DNA of 64,000 bases from Artocarpus heterophyllus. Lineage: Eukaryota; Streptophyta; Magnoliopsida; Rosales; Moraceae. Positions 21,899-34,806 of this stretch are shown here, one piece after another. The notes under the pieces are model-generated. The model saw nothing but the letters and a program-made list of their open reading frames with translations, was not told the origin of the DNA and did not search any database. The stretch covers positions 28,066,459 through 28,130,458 of the forward strand of contig CM046331.1 in assembly GCA_025403435.1 (NCBI GenBank). Direction: 5' to 3'. How positions within the stretch are numbered: the stretch's first letter is position 1; each line of letters starts with the position of its first letter. The translations under genes were made by a program, and so were the position numbers.

Positions 21899-24704
21899 TG
21901 TAACACCCGTATTTTTAACGGGCATGATTTTGTAAAATTTAATGAATAAAATGTGACTATTAAAAATTACTAAGTTGTTTATGATCATTAAAAAAAAAAT
22001 ACCACTTTAGTATTTTCTTACCAAGTCTTCCTAAGAAACATTCAAAATTTACCAACACTTCTACCAATCTTGTCTCCCTAAATTATTGCTCAATTATATA
22101 GCCTTCTTCTTATTTTGCTAAAGGTATCCGAAGGGGACATTGAATTATTTTCCCTCAATTCATAAAAGACATGGAGATATTTTCTCAACCACCTCTTTAA
22201 TTATTTCCTTATCTTCTTCTATAATTCACTCCAATTGTCCCCTCAATTATGTTAGCATGATTTGCTAAAAATCTTCATGGGAGACAAGATGATATTTTCC
22301 TTTAAGACTCTTTTGTTTCTTCTTACAACTTTCCCCCGTAAACATCCCATTCCTCTTAAGCATTTTGATATCTTTTTATTTAACTATCACCACCTTCTTC
22401 TCTAGTTCTCATTCTCTCCCTTTCTCACTTCAAATTTCTAACTAAAGACATAGAGCACAAAGCTCTCTTTGTGGCCAAGACAATTATAATTCACAACCAT
22501 GATCGAGGCGGTTTTAGAGTTAATTCAAGCTTGATTGTTAACCCGAACTTTGGTGCTTTTCAAAGAAGTTTTGAGGTAGGTTTTCTTTAATCTAAACTTA
22601 GTTTTTAGTATGTATTTTCTTCATGTTTAATGCATAATTTTCGTGTTCAAAATTCATGCAAATTTCTAGTTATGTTAACATGTATCCTTAAACATTTATG
22701 AACAAAAACTTGAGTCTTGAGTTACAACCCACAACCAACTTTTATTTTGGTTTGATGACAATGTTAGAAACATGTTAGGAATGTTTAAAACCGGTTTCCA
22801 TAACTTTAAGATTGATGTTCTAATGTTTTGAGCTTAAAGAGCAAATTTAAGCATGTTTTCATCATTATTTACAAGAAAGGCTAGAGATATAATTTGATAA
22901 TGATTTTGGTATAAAACTCATGAGAATATGTTTATTCTGATTATATAATGCATGTTGCATATTTTGGAATGGTTTTGAGATTTTAAACAAGGATAATATG
23001 CTTTAAGTTAAAGAAAAATTTGACATCCCATAAACTTTATAATACCTCTATGGGCAGTGGCTATTTCTTAAAATTCTGGAGTTAAATGAAAATGAATTTT
23101 GTAAATTGGTTTGCATATTTAAAAAGTAGACATCCTAAGCTTTCCAATGAGCTATCATGACCCTAAATCGGAGTTGTATTTTAATTTCTATGAATTTTTC
23201 AATTTTCGGATTAGAAACTAGTAAACCTGCCAGTGGTAATAAACCACCCGTCTATCTTAAGTAAACCACCTGTTAACCCGTGTGTTAATTGTAGATAGTG
23301 AACCCGCCTTTTTACAAAAGTATACCACCAAGTTGCCATGGTATACTAGCTGTTAACTTGAACCAAAAACCCAATTTTGCTCACCTTCTAGTCTCTTAAT
23401 GTCTTACAACCTTTCCAATACTATCCTAAATGATTTATGAATTCTTATTAGAGACTAAAACATAAAAATTGCTTGTATGTATTTTATATTGCGTTTAAGA
23501 TAAAAATTGTTTACTTGGTATTTAAAGAACAATTGCATAAAAATACTTTAATGGCACTAGTAGACGGGTTTACACATAATTCACTTATGAATGTGATTAT
23601 ACGTTGTACTTTAGTTTTAATTGTCCTTATGCATGCCTTAGGGTCAAGGATGTGTGGAGCTAACGTTAATTAATTCCGAGAATAAAAGTTTGTTGTTAAG
23701 CTTTGAAGGTAGGGATTCTATTACTCATCTTTTGTGAGGTTTTGGTAAATTAAATTTGATTGTTTTATGTTGTAAAATATGTATATTGTATAGCGATAAA
23801 TATAATGATTTGACATATGTTATAAATTGAGAAGCATGGTTAGGAAATTGACTCTATAAATATAAATTGAATACAAAGGAATAGTGAGATATAAAAAGGG
23901 CGACGGTTACGTCCTTGGGTACGAATACCCTAAAAGGAAAAATAGGGGGAAGGTGATGACGCTTCCTTGGGTTGAAAGTCCCAGAACACACTGTACAGGA
24001 ATCGATTTGGTGAGGACTCGGGGCTTGATGTCCCCTCACCGGAACACCCTTGAAATGTTTATAGGGTGATCAAGTACGCCGATTTGGGTTTCGATGAGTT
24101 GAGTGATACTCAATTTAACATGGATACCTAGGAACAATGATGATTGGTAATATTTGTATAAATGTGTAATTATGACACTTGGTAATGATTAACTACGGTA
24201 TCCATAAGATGTGATCATAATAAACCTCATAATCTGGAATATGATGTAACCTACTAACCATGCAGTTTTTAATGTGGTAATGGATAAACCATAAGGTGAG
24301 TCATGATTTCCCTACTGGGCATGTCGATGCTCATCTCTATCATATCTTCATATCTCAGGTGGAACTCAGTGCAACATATTTGAAGAGGAATAAGCGAAAA
24401 CAATTTTGCTGTTTTCGTGTTAGAAGACCCTGTTTAATTACAACTTATCTAGAACATGTAAGAGTTGTATTATTTTTTTTTTTGGCTGTGTTAAGTTATT
24501 TGGGAATTGTACTATGGTGATGATGACTGTAATTATATATATTTGGTGCTACACTAAAAACTGTGGTTTGTATTTAAAACGTTTATTTTTATTTTTCTTG
24601 TTGTTTAAAGACCCATGGGCATTGTTTAATTGATTTAAATAATATAAAATTTAAAATTATTTTTATTTATTTAAAACTGTTAACCCCCACATAGGGGTGT
24701 TACA
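21899..24704 (+). repeat. Gypsy 5' LTR (2,806 bp)
   Basis: Begins TGTAACACCCGTATTTTTAA and ends CATAGGGGTGTTACA. Short ORFs of 61-74 codons inside it recur identically in the other LTR and show no domain, so they are not called as genes. Confidence 0.92.
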
Positions 24705-24711
24705 GAATTTT

Positions 24712-24724
24712 TGGTATCAGAGCC
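24712..24724 (+). other. Gypsy primer-binding site
   Basis: TGGTATCAGAGCC, complementary to the 3' end of initiator Met tRNA, seven bases after the LTR end. Confidence 0.88.
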
Positions 24725-24855
24725 TAGGTTCGATTAACCTAGGGGGTATAGCACCACCTTAAAAATTAATCTTTGGGAATGGTTTTAAAGTTAGGTGTTA
24801 ATGTCATCATCATTTGGTACTGATCCTAGTTAAATTTTCGCAGCCAGTAGAAACT

Positions 24856-27800
24856 ATGCCACCAAGACGTCAAATGCAATCGTCTGAGCTGTCACAACCG
24901 GTTGAACATGCTCAAGAAGTTGAGCAACCGGAACCGATGGAACAAGCTCAAGAAGATGAGCAACTACGACATGCAACACAATCCCCGCCAGCTGCACCAG
25001 AAGTAAATAATTTAGGACAAATTCTTCAAGCATTACAAAATGTGCAAAGACCTGTGGAGGTTCGTGATCCCGAACAACGACATCTAACTCTGTTGAAGGA
25101 GTTTATGAAGCAGAAACCACCCACATTTAGTGGAGAACCTAACCCGGTCATAGCAGAACAATGGCTAAAAGCAGTCAAAAAGAAGTTGGACACCTTGAGG
25201 ATTCCACGGGAGTATTGGGTTAGCTTTTCAACATATATATTTGAGGGTAAAGCCGAAGAATGGTGGGATCTTCAGAAAGACGACTATGACGTGCCGAATC
25301 TTACATGGGAGCAGTTCGAAACCATTTTTCGCAACACCTATATTCCTCAGAGCCATAGGCAAGCAATGATGCGAGAATTTGAAAACCTGGTGCAGGGAGA
25401 TACAACAGTTGCTGAATACCATGCTCGATTTATAGAATTGTCTCGCTACAATCCCGGGGCTGTATCGGATCCAATGGCGAGATGCGAAAAATTTAGAAAT
25501 AACCTGAGGCCGAAAATCAGACAAATGATAGCTGCTGTTCCATCAACAGATTTTCTTGATCTTGTAGCTGCGGCACAGCGGGCAGAGACAGAACTAAATA
25601 ACTCCTATGGAGAGTATAAGGGTTCTGGTGGGCGTCAAAGGAAAATAAGTAAGAAAGAGAAGTCACAAGGGCAAGTCATTCAGCATAGTGGAGTGACTAT
25701 TGGTGGTGGATCTTCTGGCAGTGGTCGTTTCCAACCGTATGCTTGTCATAACTGTGGACAAGTGGGACATCTGAGGAGAAATTGTCCTAACCGCCCTACA
25801 CAATCATCCTTTGCACCAAGGCCACAAGGAAGTCATTTTGGCTCCACTGTTTGGGGAGGGAGTCAAAATCGTGGAGCGCCTCAGCAAAACACTTCAGCTT
25901 CCCAAGTCTCAGTAACTCAACCTCGAGGGTTCCAGCCTCAGTACAACTATCAACAGCGGCCACAGGGTTCCAATTTTTATGCTAATCAGAACTTCCAACC
26001 GACTCCACAAGGCTCAGTGAATCAAAGGCCATATTTTTCTGGGAGAAATAATAATAAGGCTAGTAGTAGCCAAGGAAACCGAGGAAAAAGTGATAAAGGA
26101 AAAGCACCAGCACAAGCTTATGCAATTACGGCTACAGCTGGACAAGCAAAACAGGCTGATCACTCAGTTGTAGACGGTATGATTCACGTGTCTCATTCTT
26201 GGGCTCATGTATTATTTGACACTGGTGCCACTCATTCATTTATATCTATGTTATTTGCTTCCGTACTACAATTAGAAACTGAGACATGTAGTTCATCATT
26301 AACCCTTAGTACACCAATGGGCGGGATAGCTGAAGTATCCATAATTTGTAAATCAGTGTGTATTGTTATAGGAGAACATAAACTATCGGCTGACCTATAT
26401 GTAATAACTATGACAGAGTTTGATGTAATCTTAGGAATGGATTGGCTAACTAAATATCAGGCAATAGTAGATTGTCATAGGAAACGTGTCTCTTTATTCA
26501 CCAAGAATGGACAAGTCATCGAATTTCAGGCAAAAACAGGAACAGTGACACCAGCCCCGGTGCTAAAGGCTTGTATTGGAGGACGAAGGAATTTCACCAA
26601 TCTTGGGACGATCTTTGCTTCAAATGGAGAATTAAAGAAGAGTGACCTATCCTCTCACACTCCTGTGGTGGACGAATTTTCAGATGTTTTTCCAGATGAA
26701 TTGCCCGGACTTCCGCCTAATAGAGAAATTGAGTTTGTCATCGACCTAACTCAAGGAGCAGCGCCTGTTTCTATTGCTCCGTATCGAATGGCACCTGCTG
26801 AGAAAGTGGAATTGAGGAAGCAGTTGGACGAATTACTGGAAAAAGGATTTATTCGACCAAGTACATCACCTTGGGGAGCTCCAGTACTTTTTGTGAAGAA
26901 ACATGACGGATCGTTGAGGCTCTGTGTCGATTATCGCCAGCTTAATCGATTGACTATCAAGAACAAGTACCCTCTACCCCGAATTGATGAGTTGTTCGAT
27001 CAGTTAGGAGGATCTTGCTATTTCTCAAAGATTGACTTACGATCCGGATATCACCAACTGAAGATAAGAGAAGAGGACATTCCAAAGACAGCTTTTCGGA
27101 CTCGCTACGGTCATTTTGAGTTTCTTGTCATGCCTTTCGGGTTGACTAATGCACCAGCGGCTTTCATGGACTTGATGAACCGTGTCTTTCGACCGTACTT
27201 AGATCAATTTATCATTGTCTTCATAGATGATATCTTGATCTATTCTAAAAACGAAGAAGAACATGCTGAGCATTTGAGGATCGCTCTACAAACGTTGAGA
27301 GAACATGGTCTTTATGCAAAAAGAGAAAAATGTGATTTCTGGATGACGAAGGTCAAGTTCCTTGGACACGTTGTCTCTGAAGAAGGCATCTCAGTGGACC
27401 CCTCCAAAATTGAAGCAGTGCTAAATTGGGAACGACCAAAGAACGTGTCGGAGATTCGAAGTTTCCTCGGACTAGCTGGATACTATCGACGCTTCGTAGA
27501 GAATTTTTCAAAGATTGCTTCTCCATTAACAAAACTCACAAGGAAGAATGTCAAGTTCGTGTGGGATGATAAATGTGAAGAAGCATTTGAGGAATTGAAG
27601 CGAAGACTCACTAGTGCACCTGTGCTAATCATACCTAACAACGAGGAGCCTTACACAGTATACACTGATGCCTCAGGAAACGGTTTGGGTTGTGTGTTAA
27701 TGCAGCATGGACGAGTAGTTGCCTACGCCTCACGCCAGTTGAAACCCCATGAGAGGAACTACCCCACACATGATCTTGAGTTAGCTGCTGTGGTTTTCGC

Positions 27801-28368
27801 ACTCAAAATTTGGAGATGTTATCTATATGGCGCAAAGTTTGAGCTATATTCAGATCATCAAAGTCTGAAATATTTGTTTACTCAAAAGGATCTCAATCTA
27901 AGGCAACGAAGATGGACTGAGTACATGGTGGACTATGACTTTAGTATCCAATATCATCCTAGAAAAGCAAATGCCGTGGCAGATGCTCTAAGTCGTAAGA
28001 ACAACGGACGTATAGCCAGTTTAGCATTGGAAGATTGGAGACGAGTCACCATCGCCGACTTCAACTTGCAATATTATGAAGATAACGAGAGAGCTTTCTT
28101 ATTCAATGTGATAGCAACTCCTACGTTAATTCAAAAAGTAAAACAAGGACAATGGCACGATGAAGGATTACGTAGGGTTTGGAAACAAATACAAAATGGA
28201 GAACAACTGGATGGATGGCAGATTGAGCCAGAAGGATTTTTACTTTACAAAGGAAGATTAGTTGTTCCAGAGGATCCATATCTCAGGCATGCGGTGCTAG
28301 ATGAGGCTCACCGTTCAAAGTTTGTTATTCATCCTGGAAGCACAAAAATGTATATGGATCTAAAATGA
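24856..28368 (+). CDS. Gypsy gag-pol polyprotein up to an in-frame stop
   Basis: Start placed at the MPPRR Met (24856), in frame with an upstream Met at 24814; MPPRR is a usual gag start in this group. Domains by residue from 24856: retrotransposon gag core about 95-210, zinc knuckle [15 protein letters not shown] near 296, aspartic protease [10 protein letters not shown] near 453, RT with CVDYRQLN near 690 and catalytic FIDDILIYS near 789, RNase H from YTVYTDASG near 932, and the start of the integrase zinc-binding region (HPGSTKMY). A TGA at 28366-28368 interrupts the frame inside that zinc-binding region. The same frame continues open to 29553. Confidence 0.92.
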   Translation: MPPRRQMQSSELSQPVEHAQEVEQPEPMEQAQEDEQLRHATQSPPAAPEVNNLGQILQALQNVQRPVEVRDPEQRHLTLLKEFMKQKPPTFSGEPNPVIAEQWLKAVKKKLDTLRIPREYWVSFSTYIFEGKAEEWWDLQKDDYDVPNLTWEQFETIFRNTYIPQSHRQAMMREFENLVQGDTTVAEYHARFIELSRYNPGAVSDPMARCEKFRNNLRPKIRQMIAAVPSTDFLDLVAAAQRAETELNNSYGEYKGSGGRQRKISKKEKSQGQVIQHSGVTIGGGSSGSGRFQPYACHNCGQVGHLRRNCPNRPTQSSFAPRPQGSHFGSTVWGGSQNRGAPQQNTSASQVSVTQPRGFQPQYNYQQRPQGSNFYANQNFQPTPQGSVNQRPYFSGRNNNKASSSQGNRGKSDKGKAPAQAYAITATAGQAKQADHSVVDGMIHVSHSWAHVLFDTGATHSFISMLFASVLQLETETCSSSLTLSTPMGGIAEVSIICKSVCIVIGEHKLSADLYVITMTEFDVILGMDWLTKYQAIVDCHRKRVSLFTKNGQVIEFQAKTGTVTPAPVLKACIGGRRNFTNLGTIFASNGELKKSDLSSHTPVVDEFSDVFPDELPGLPPNREIEFVIDLTQGAAPVSIAPYRMAPAEKVELRKQLDELLEKGFIRPSTSPWGAPVLFVKKHDGSLRLCVDYRQLNRLTIKNKYPLPRIDELFDQLGGSCYFSKIDLRSGYHQLKIREEDIPKTAFRTRYGHFEFLVMPFGLTNAPAAFMDLMNRVFRPYLDQFIIVFIDDILIYSKNEEEHAEHLRIALQTLREHGLYAKREKCDFWMTKVKFLGHVVSEEGISVDPSKIEAVLNWERPKNVSEIRSFLGLAGYYRRFVENFSKIASPLTKLTRKNVKFVWDDKCEEAFEELKRRLTSAPVLIIPNNEEPYTVYTDASGNGLGCVLMQHGRVVAYASRQLKPHERNYPTHDLELAAVVFALKIWRCYLYGAKFELYSDHQSLKYLFTQKDLNLRQRRWTEYMVDYDFSIQYHPRKANAVADALSRKNNGRIASLALEDWRRVTIADFNLQYYEDNERAFLFNVIATPTLIQKVKQGQWHDEGLRRVWKQIQNGEQLDGWQIEPEGFLLYKGRLVVPEDPYLRHAVLDEAHRSKFVIHPGSTKMYMDLK

Positions 28369-29553
28369 CAATACTGGTGGCGAGGAATGAAACGAGATGT
28401 AGCAACCTTTGTCTCTAAGTGCATGACGTGCCAACAGGTTAAAGCGGAACATCAAAAGCCTGGAGGCGAGTTGAGGAGCTTACCTATTCCAGAATGGAAG
28501 TGGGATCATGTGACAATGGACTTTGTTACCGGATTTCCTAAGACTCAAATAGGGCATGACGCCGTTTGGGTAATTGTAGATCGTTTAACTAAGACAGCCC
28601 ACTTCATCCCAATCAGAACTAGTTATAGTGTCTCAAAATTATGTCAATTATACGTGGAAAAGGTAGTGACATTGCATGGAGTGCCAATGTCAATAGTTTC
28701 CGATAGAGATACACGTTTCACGTCGAAATTTTGGAGAGGATTGCAGAGGGCCTTGGGAACTCAATTGAATTTTAGTACAGCTTTTCATCCTCAAACAGAT
28801 GGACAATCTGAACGTGTCATTCAGATTCTCGAGGATATGCTTCGGGCTTGTGTGCTGGACTTTGGAACAAATTGGGCTGCACAGCTGCCATATGTTGAAT
28901 TCGCATATAACAACAGCTACCAAGCAAGTATTAGAATGGCTCCATATGAGGCCTTATATGGTAGACCTTGTAGATCTCCATTGTGTTGGGCTGAAAAGGA
29001 AGAGCGTCTTGAACTTGGGCCTCAGTTTATCAGAGAAACAACGGACAAGATCCAGATTATTCGCGAACGTCTTCAGACAGCTCAAAGTCGACAAAAGAGT
29101 TATGCAGATAAGAGGAGGCGACCTTTAGAGTTCATGATCGGAGACTTTGTGTTCTTAAAAGTGAAACCAAAACGAGGTGTATCTCGATTTGGTGTTAAAG
29201 GAAAGTTAGCACCAAGGTATACAGGACCGTTTGAGATTGTGGAACGCATTGGAACGTTGGCATACCGTTTAGACCTACCACCACAATTGTCTCATGTACA
29301 TAATGTGTTTCATGTATCGATGTTGAGAAAGTATGAACCCGACCCTTCACATGTGATCATGTGGACAGATGTGCCGATTCAAGGAGATACGAATTATGAA
29401 GAAATTCCAGTTCAAATACTGGATCATGAAATAAAAATATTACGTCGTCGTGAAATTCCTTTGGTGAAAGTGATGTGGCAACACCATGATGTGGAGGAAG
29501 CCACATGGGAACTTGAATCTGAAATGAGAGAAAAGTATCCACATTTGTTTTAA
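28369..29553 (+). CDS. Gypsy integrase and chromodomain-like C-terminus, after the stop
   Basis: In the same frame as the preceding ORF. It begins with the second half of the HHCC zinc-binding motif (KCMTCQQVKAEH), then the DDE core: WDHVTMDFV, VSDRDTRFTSKFW and HPQTDGQSERV carry the Asp, Asp and Glu. The last ~50 residues (RRREIPLVKVMWQ, then EEATWELE and EKYPHLF) are chromodomain-like, which targets integration in chromoviruses. A separate start at 28387 is available, but the loss of continuity at the TGA should prevent normal polyprotein synthesis unless there is readthrough. Confidence 0.88.
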   Translation, partial: QYWWRGMKRDVATFVSKCMTCQQVKAEHQKPGGELRSLPIPEWKWDHVTMDFVTGFPKTQIGHDAVWVIVDRLTKTAHFIPIRTSYSVSKLCQLYVEKVVTLHGVPMSIVSDRDTRFTSKFWRGLQRALGTQLNFSTAFHPQTDGQSERVIQILEDMLRACVLDFGTNWAAQLPYVEFAYNNSYQASIRMAPYEALYGRPCRSPLCWAEKEERLELGPQFIRETTDKIQIIRERLQTAQSRQKSYADKRRRPLEFMIGDFVFLKVKPKRGVSRFGVKGKLAPRYTGPFEIVERIGTLAYRLDLPPQLSHVHNVFHVSMLRKYEPDPSHVIMWTDVPIQGDTNYEEIPVQILDHEIKILRRREIPLVKVMWQHHDVEEATWELESEMREKYPHLF

Positions 29554-29597
29554 CATTGTAATCAGTGTAAGAAATTTCGAGGACGAAATTTTTTTTA

Positions 29598-29611
29598 TAG
29601 GAGGGGAGAGC
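29598..29611 (+). other. Gypsy polypurine tract
   Basis: A purine-rich AGGAGGGGAGAG stretch immediately before the 3' LTR, the plus-strand primer site. Confidence 0.85.
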
Positions 29612-32418
29612 TGTAACACCCGTATTTTTAACGGGCATGATTTTGTAAAATTTAATGAATAAAATGTGACTATTAAAAATTACTAAGTTGTTTATGATCA
29701 TTAAAAAAAAAAATACCACTTTAGTATTTTCTTACCAAGTCTTCCTAAGAAACATTCAAAATTTACCAACACTTCTACCAATCTTGTCTCCCTAAATTAT
29801 TGCTCAATTATATAGCCTTCTTCTTATTTTGCTAAAGGTATCCGAAGGGGACATTGAATTATTTTCCCTCAATTCATAAAAGACATGGAGATATTTTCTC
29901 AACCACCTCTTTAATTATTTCCTTATCTTCTTCTATAATTCATTCCAATTGTCCCCTCAATTATGTTAGCATGATTTGCTAAAAATCTTCATGGGAGACA
30001 AGATGATATTTTCCTTTAAGACTCTTTTGTTTCTTCTTACAACTTTCCCCCGTAAACATCCCATTCCTCTTAAGCATTTTGATATCTTTTTATTTAACTA
30101 TCACCACCTTCTTCTCTAGTTCTCATTCTCTCCCTTTCTCACTTCAAATTTCTAACTAAAGACATAGAGCACAAAGCTCTCTTTGTGGCCAAGACAATTA
30201 TAATTCCCAACCATGATCGAGGCGGTTTTAGAGTTAATTCAAGCTTGATTGTTAACCCGAACTTTGGTGCTTTTCAAAGAAGTTTTGAGGTAGGTTTTCT
30301 TTAATCTAAACTTAGTTTTTAGTATGTATTTTCTTCATGTTTAATGCATAATTTTCGTGTTCAAAATTCATGCAAATTTCTAGTTATGTTAACATGCATC
30401 CTTAAACATTTATGAACAAAAACTTGAGTCTTGAGTTACAACCCACAACCAACTTTTATTTTGGTTTGATGACAATGTTAGAAACATGTTAGGAATGTTT
30501 AAAACCGGTTTCCATAACTTTAAGATTGATGTTCTAATGTTTTGAGTTTAAAGAGCAAATTTAAGCATGTTTTCATCATTATTTACAAGAAAGGCTAGAG
30601 ATATAATTTGATAATTATTTTGGTATAAAACTCATGAGAATATGTTTATTCTGATTATATAATGCATGTTGCATATTTTGGAATGGTTTTGAGATTTTAA
30701 ACAAGGATAATATGCTTTAAGTTAAAGAAAAATTTGACATCCCATAAACTTTATAATACCTCTATGGGCAGTGGCTATTTCTTAAAATTCTGGAGTTAAA
30801 TGAAAATGAATTTTGTAAATTGGTTTGCATATTTAAAAAGTAGACATCCTAAGCTTTCCAATGAGCTATCATGACCCTAAATCGGAGTTGTATTTTAATT
30901 TCTATGAATTTTTCAATTTTCGGATTAGAAACTAGTAAACCTGTCAGTGGTAATAAACCACCCGTCTATCTTAAGTAAACCACCTGTTAACCCGTGTGTT
31001 AATTGTAGATAGTGAACCCGCCTTTTTACAAAAGTATACCACCAAGTTGCCATGGTATACTAGCTGTTAACTTGAACCAAAAACCCAATTTTGCTCACCT
31101 TCTAGTCTCTTAATGTCTTACAACCTTTCCAATACTATCCTAAATGATTTATGAATTCTTATTAGAGACTAAAACATAAAAATTGCTTGTATGTATTTTA
31201 TATTGCGTTTAAGATAAAAATTGTTTACTTGGTATTTAAAGAACAATTGCATAAAAATACTTTAATGGCACTAGTAGACGGGTTTACACATAATTCACTT
31301 ATGAATGTGATTATACGTTGTACTTTAGTTTTAATTGTCCTTATGCATGCCTTAGGGTCAAGGATGTGTGGAGCTAACGTTAATTAATTCCGAGAATAAA
31401 AGTTTGTTGTTAAGCTTTGAAGGTAGGGATTCTATTACTCATCTTTTGTGAGGTTTTGGTAAATTAAATTTGATTGTTTTATGTTGTAAAATATGTATAT
31501 TGTATAGCGATAAATATAATGATTTGACATATGTTATAAATTGAGAAGCATGGTTAGGAAATTGACTCTATAAATATAAATTGAATACAAAGGAATAGTG
31601 AGATATAAAAAGGGCGACGGTTACGTCCTTGGGTACGAATACCCTAAAAGGAAAAATAGGGGGAAGGTGATGACGCTTCCTTGGGTTGAAAGTCCCAGAA
31701 CACACTGTACAGGAATCGATTTGGTGAGGACTCGGGGCTTGATGTCCCCTCACCGGAACACCCTTGAAATGTTTATAGGGTGATCAAGTACGCCGATTTA
31801 GGTTTCGATGAGTTGAGTGATACTCAATTTAACATGGATACCTAGGAACAATGATGATTGGTAATATTTGTATAAATGTGTAATTATGACACTTGGTAAT
31901 GATTAACTACGGTATCCATAAGATGTGATCATAATAAACCTCATAATCTGGAATATGATGTAACCTACTAACCATGCAGTTTTTAATGTGGTAATGGATA
32001 AACCATAAGGTGAGTCATGATTTCCCTACTGGGCATGTCGATGCTCATCCCTATCATATCTTCATATCTCAGGTGGAACTCAGTGCAACATATTTGAAGA
32101 GGAATAAGCGAAAACAATTTTGCTGTTTTCGTGTTAGAAGACCCTGTTTAATTACAACTTATCTACAACATGTAAGAGTTGTATTATTTTTTTTTTTGGC
32201 TGTGTTAAGTTATTTGGGAATTGTACTATGGTGATGATGACTGTAATTATATATATTTGGTGCTACACTAAAAACTATGGTTTGTATTTAAAACGTTTAT
32301 TTTTATTTTTCTTGTTGTTTAAAGACCCATGGGCATTGTTTAATTGATTTAAATAATATAAAATTTAAAATTATTTTTATTTATTTAAAACTGTTAACCC
32401 CCACATAGGGGTGTTACA
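29612..32418 (+). repeat. Gypsy 3' LTR (2,807 bp)
   Basis: Nearly identical to 21899-24704. Differences seen by eye include single-base changes near 29942, 30206, 30397, 30547, 30614, 30944, 31799, 32049, 32164 and 32277, and one extra A in the A tract near 29703. Confidence 0.92.
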
Positions 32419-34482
32419 TGTGGTTTCAAGAAGATGTCCGTTCTTTCTTTCCGCAACACCATTTTGTTGAGCTGTGTCAATGCATGAGGATTCATGAACT
32501 ATTCCCTCCTGGCTGAAATAGGAAGATAGGGTTTGGTTAAAGTACTCTTTTCCGTTATCAGTTCTCACCCTTTTAATCCTCACCCCAAATTGTGTTTTTA
32601 TCATGTTATGAAATTTTGGAAAGATGGTGGCAACATCAGATTTTTGTCTCATGAGAAAAGTCCAGGTTACTCGTGTACAATCATCAATAAAAATAACAAA
32701 CCAACGTGTCCCTGAATGATTAGCAACCCGTGAAGGACCCCAAACATCACTATGTATCAAATGGAAAGGAACTGATGATTTATTATTGCTCAAAGGGAAA
32801 GAAACACGTTTGTGTTTTGCAAGTTCACAAATATCACAATGAAACTGTTTCAAATCAACATCTTTAAACAATGAAGGAAACATAAGACTCAGAGTTTTAA
32901 AGGCAGGATGACCAAGCCGAGAATGAAGAAGCAGAATTTTGTCCTTATTGGAAGAATTTGACAAAAAAACAGAAGAGTAACCAACTCCAGTTTCCATTTT
33001 TTCATTTCTAGTTTCGAGAAGGTAGAGACCATCTTTTTCCTTAGCATGCCCAATCGTCTTCCCCGTAGCACGGTCCTGAAACTCACAAGAATTATTTGAG
33101 AAAATGATATTGCAGTTCATATCCTTAGTGATCTGTTTAACAGATATAAGGCTGGTTGTAAGCTTAGGTACATGCAAAACATTTTTAAGAAACAAGGAAG
33201 ATCCTAAAGGTATATCCCCTTGGCCTGCAATGGTGACTAAATTCCCATCAGCTATGGTAATTTTTCTATTGCTAGGACATGGTTTATATGAGGAAAAAAA
33301 TTTTGATGAGTTGGTCATATGGTCGGTTGCTCCGGAATCAACTATCCAAATATCAGGATGGGTCGAAACATTATCAGAGGCACTGAACAAATGAGAGTCA
33401 GAACACATACCAGAAAGTGCCAATGAACAAGCACCTGAGGGTTTCTCGAGAGAATCCAGAAGAGAACGAAGGCGATCAATGTCTTCCTTATTGAATTCTC
33501 TGCTGCCTGGGGTATGCTGATCACTGGTACTATTGTCATTAGCCTGAGCAAGATGGGCCTGTTCCTTTTGCTGCCAATTCTTTTTTCCAGAATTCCAGTT
33601 TGATTGATTCATATTCTGTGGTCTTCCATGTAGCTTGTAACAAGTATCCTTGGTGTGACCTGGTTTCTTGCAATAGTTGCATACCAAGTTTCCTTTAGTA
33701 GTCCTTTTTTGTTCTGGTTTCTTGTCTCCTGCAGTGGTTGAAGAGTACTTCTCAGAAGTTTGTCCACTGGTAGCTGTTGTGAGCAGTGCTAATCCTTCTA
33801 TCGGCTGAGGTTCCAACATGACCATCCTCCTACTTTCTTCAGCACGAACTAGCGCAATTGTTTCATTCAAGGACGACAACCCTTTTCCCAGGATTTGGAT
33901 TCTCACAGGATCAAATTCCGAATTAAGTCCTGCCAAGAAATCATATATTCGGTCCTTTTCTATGAAAATCTTCAGTAGAGCAGCATCTTCATTACTCTTC
34001 ATCTCAAAAACCCGATAATAGTCCAACTCGTGCCATAAATTTTTCAGAGTATTAGCATACTCTGTTACAGTCTTGTTTCCTTGTTTCGTAGAACCCAGTT
34101 TCACCTTGATCTCGTACACTTGGGCTGCATCATCCTTCTTTGAATAAGTTTGTCTAATCGCCTCCCATATGTCTTTAGCAGTTGTCAAAAACATGACGGT
34201 GTCACTTATTTGGGGTTCCATCGCATTCCAAAGCCAAGACATGACCATTGAATCTTCTTCATCCCATGCAGCAAATTTCGGGTCTCCCTCCTTAGGCCCT
34301 GTTCCAAGAAGATGATTAACTTTTCCCTTTCCTTTCAAGAACGTTCTTACCAGTTGTGACCATTTCAAATAATTTGTTCCATTCAGTCTATATGCTGCTT
34401 GAATGTTTTGTAGATCGCCTGCAACATTTTGTTGGACTATGAACTCCTCCGGTTGGGGACTGGTTTGTGTGACCTCTGACAT
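32419..34482 (-). pseudogene. Copia polyprotein, N-terminal part (gag, protease, integrase start)
   Basis: Starts at the Met at 34482, about 50 bp downstream of the primer-binding site. It holds a copia gag domain (residues 1-240, including TNYLKWS), zinc knuckle CNYCKKPGHTKDTC near 265, protease WIVDSGATDHM near 379, the HHCC zinc motif HSRLGHP...CDICELAKH near 519, and the integrase DDE core with SDVWGPSR, RTDNGKEY and NGVAERKN. The gypsy element interrupts a few codons after the catalytic Glu. Apparent coding beyond 32419 to 32377 is gypsy LTR sequence. No stop or frameshift is seen in this part. Confidence 0.9.
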
Positions 34483-34530
34483 CTCAGTGGTTTGGTGATG
34501 AAATATATTTCCCAGGAAGATTATTTAGAT

Positions 34531-34543
34531 GGCTCTGATACCA
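34531..34543 (-). other. Copia primer-binding site
   Basis: Minus-strand TGGTATCAGAGCC, directly next to the 5' LTR end. Confidence 0.9.
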
Positions 34544-34806
34544 TATCAGAGAAGTTGGAAAAATGTATTTTCTGTATTTCACTCACACTTTTACAAATAC
34601 AAACTAGCCTGACTTTTATAGGCTAAATACAGTAACATAAAATCAGGAAATAAAAATGATCCTTAGCCTAAAAATAGAGATAACCTAAGTCAACTCTCTA
34701 TAAATATAGCACCCTATAAATATAGCACCTAATCAGCCAAAAATATTGTACAGCTAATACTTCCCTAATATATTACATCAACGTAATTTGGGCATAATAT
34801 CCTTAA
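34544..34806 (-). repeat. Copia 5' LTR
   Basis: Matches 19167-19429 from its start through GGGCATAAT (34798), with one substitution (near 34747). The last eight bases differ from the left LTR (ATCCTTAA against CTCCAACA), so the outer edge may be altered or lost. Confidence 0.82.

Larger units (their letters stand above)
21899..32418 (+). mobile_element. Young Ty3-gypsy (chromovirus-like) element, innermost layer
   Basis: 10,520 bp flanked by a perfect TGTGG duplication, inserted in the integrase region of the copia ORF. LTRs are 21899-24704 and 29612-32418, each about 2.8 kb, starting TGTAACACCC and ending GGGTGTTACA. By eye I count about ten substitutions plus small homopolymer length changes between them, about 0.4%. 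Domain order is gag, protease, RT, RNase H, integrase, so it is Ty3-gypsy. The C-terminal chromodomain-like segment and long LTRs fit the Tekay/Del group of chromoviruses (inference). Confidence 0.93.
19167..34806 (-). mobile_element. Young Ty1-copia element (middle layer), split by a gypsy insertion
   Basis: The element lies on the minus strand. Its 5' LTR is at the right (34544 to about 34806) and its 3' LTR at the left (19167-19429). The primer-binding site complementary to initiator Met tRNA (minus-strand TGGTATCAGAGCC) is at 34531-34543, and the polypurine tract is at 19430-19443. With the inner gypsy and one TSD copy removed it is about 5.1 kb. The LTRs differ by one substitution over about 255 aligned bases, so insertion was recent. 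The outer end of the right LTR differs from the left one in its last eight bases, and I find no clean 5-bp duplication around the element. Confidence 0.88.

Noticed and set aside
23473..24069. Short ORFs in the gypsy LTRs repeated at 31187-31783
   Set aside because: They are identical because the LTRs are nearly identical; no domain or codon signature.
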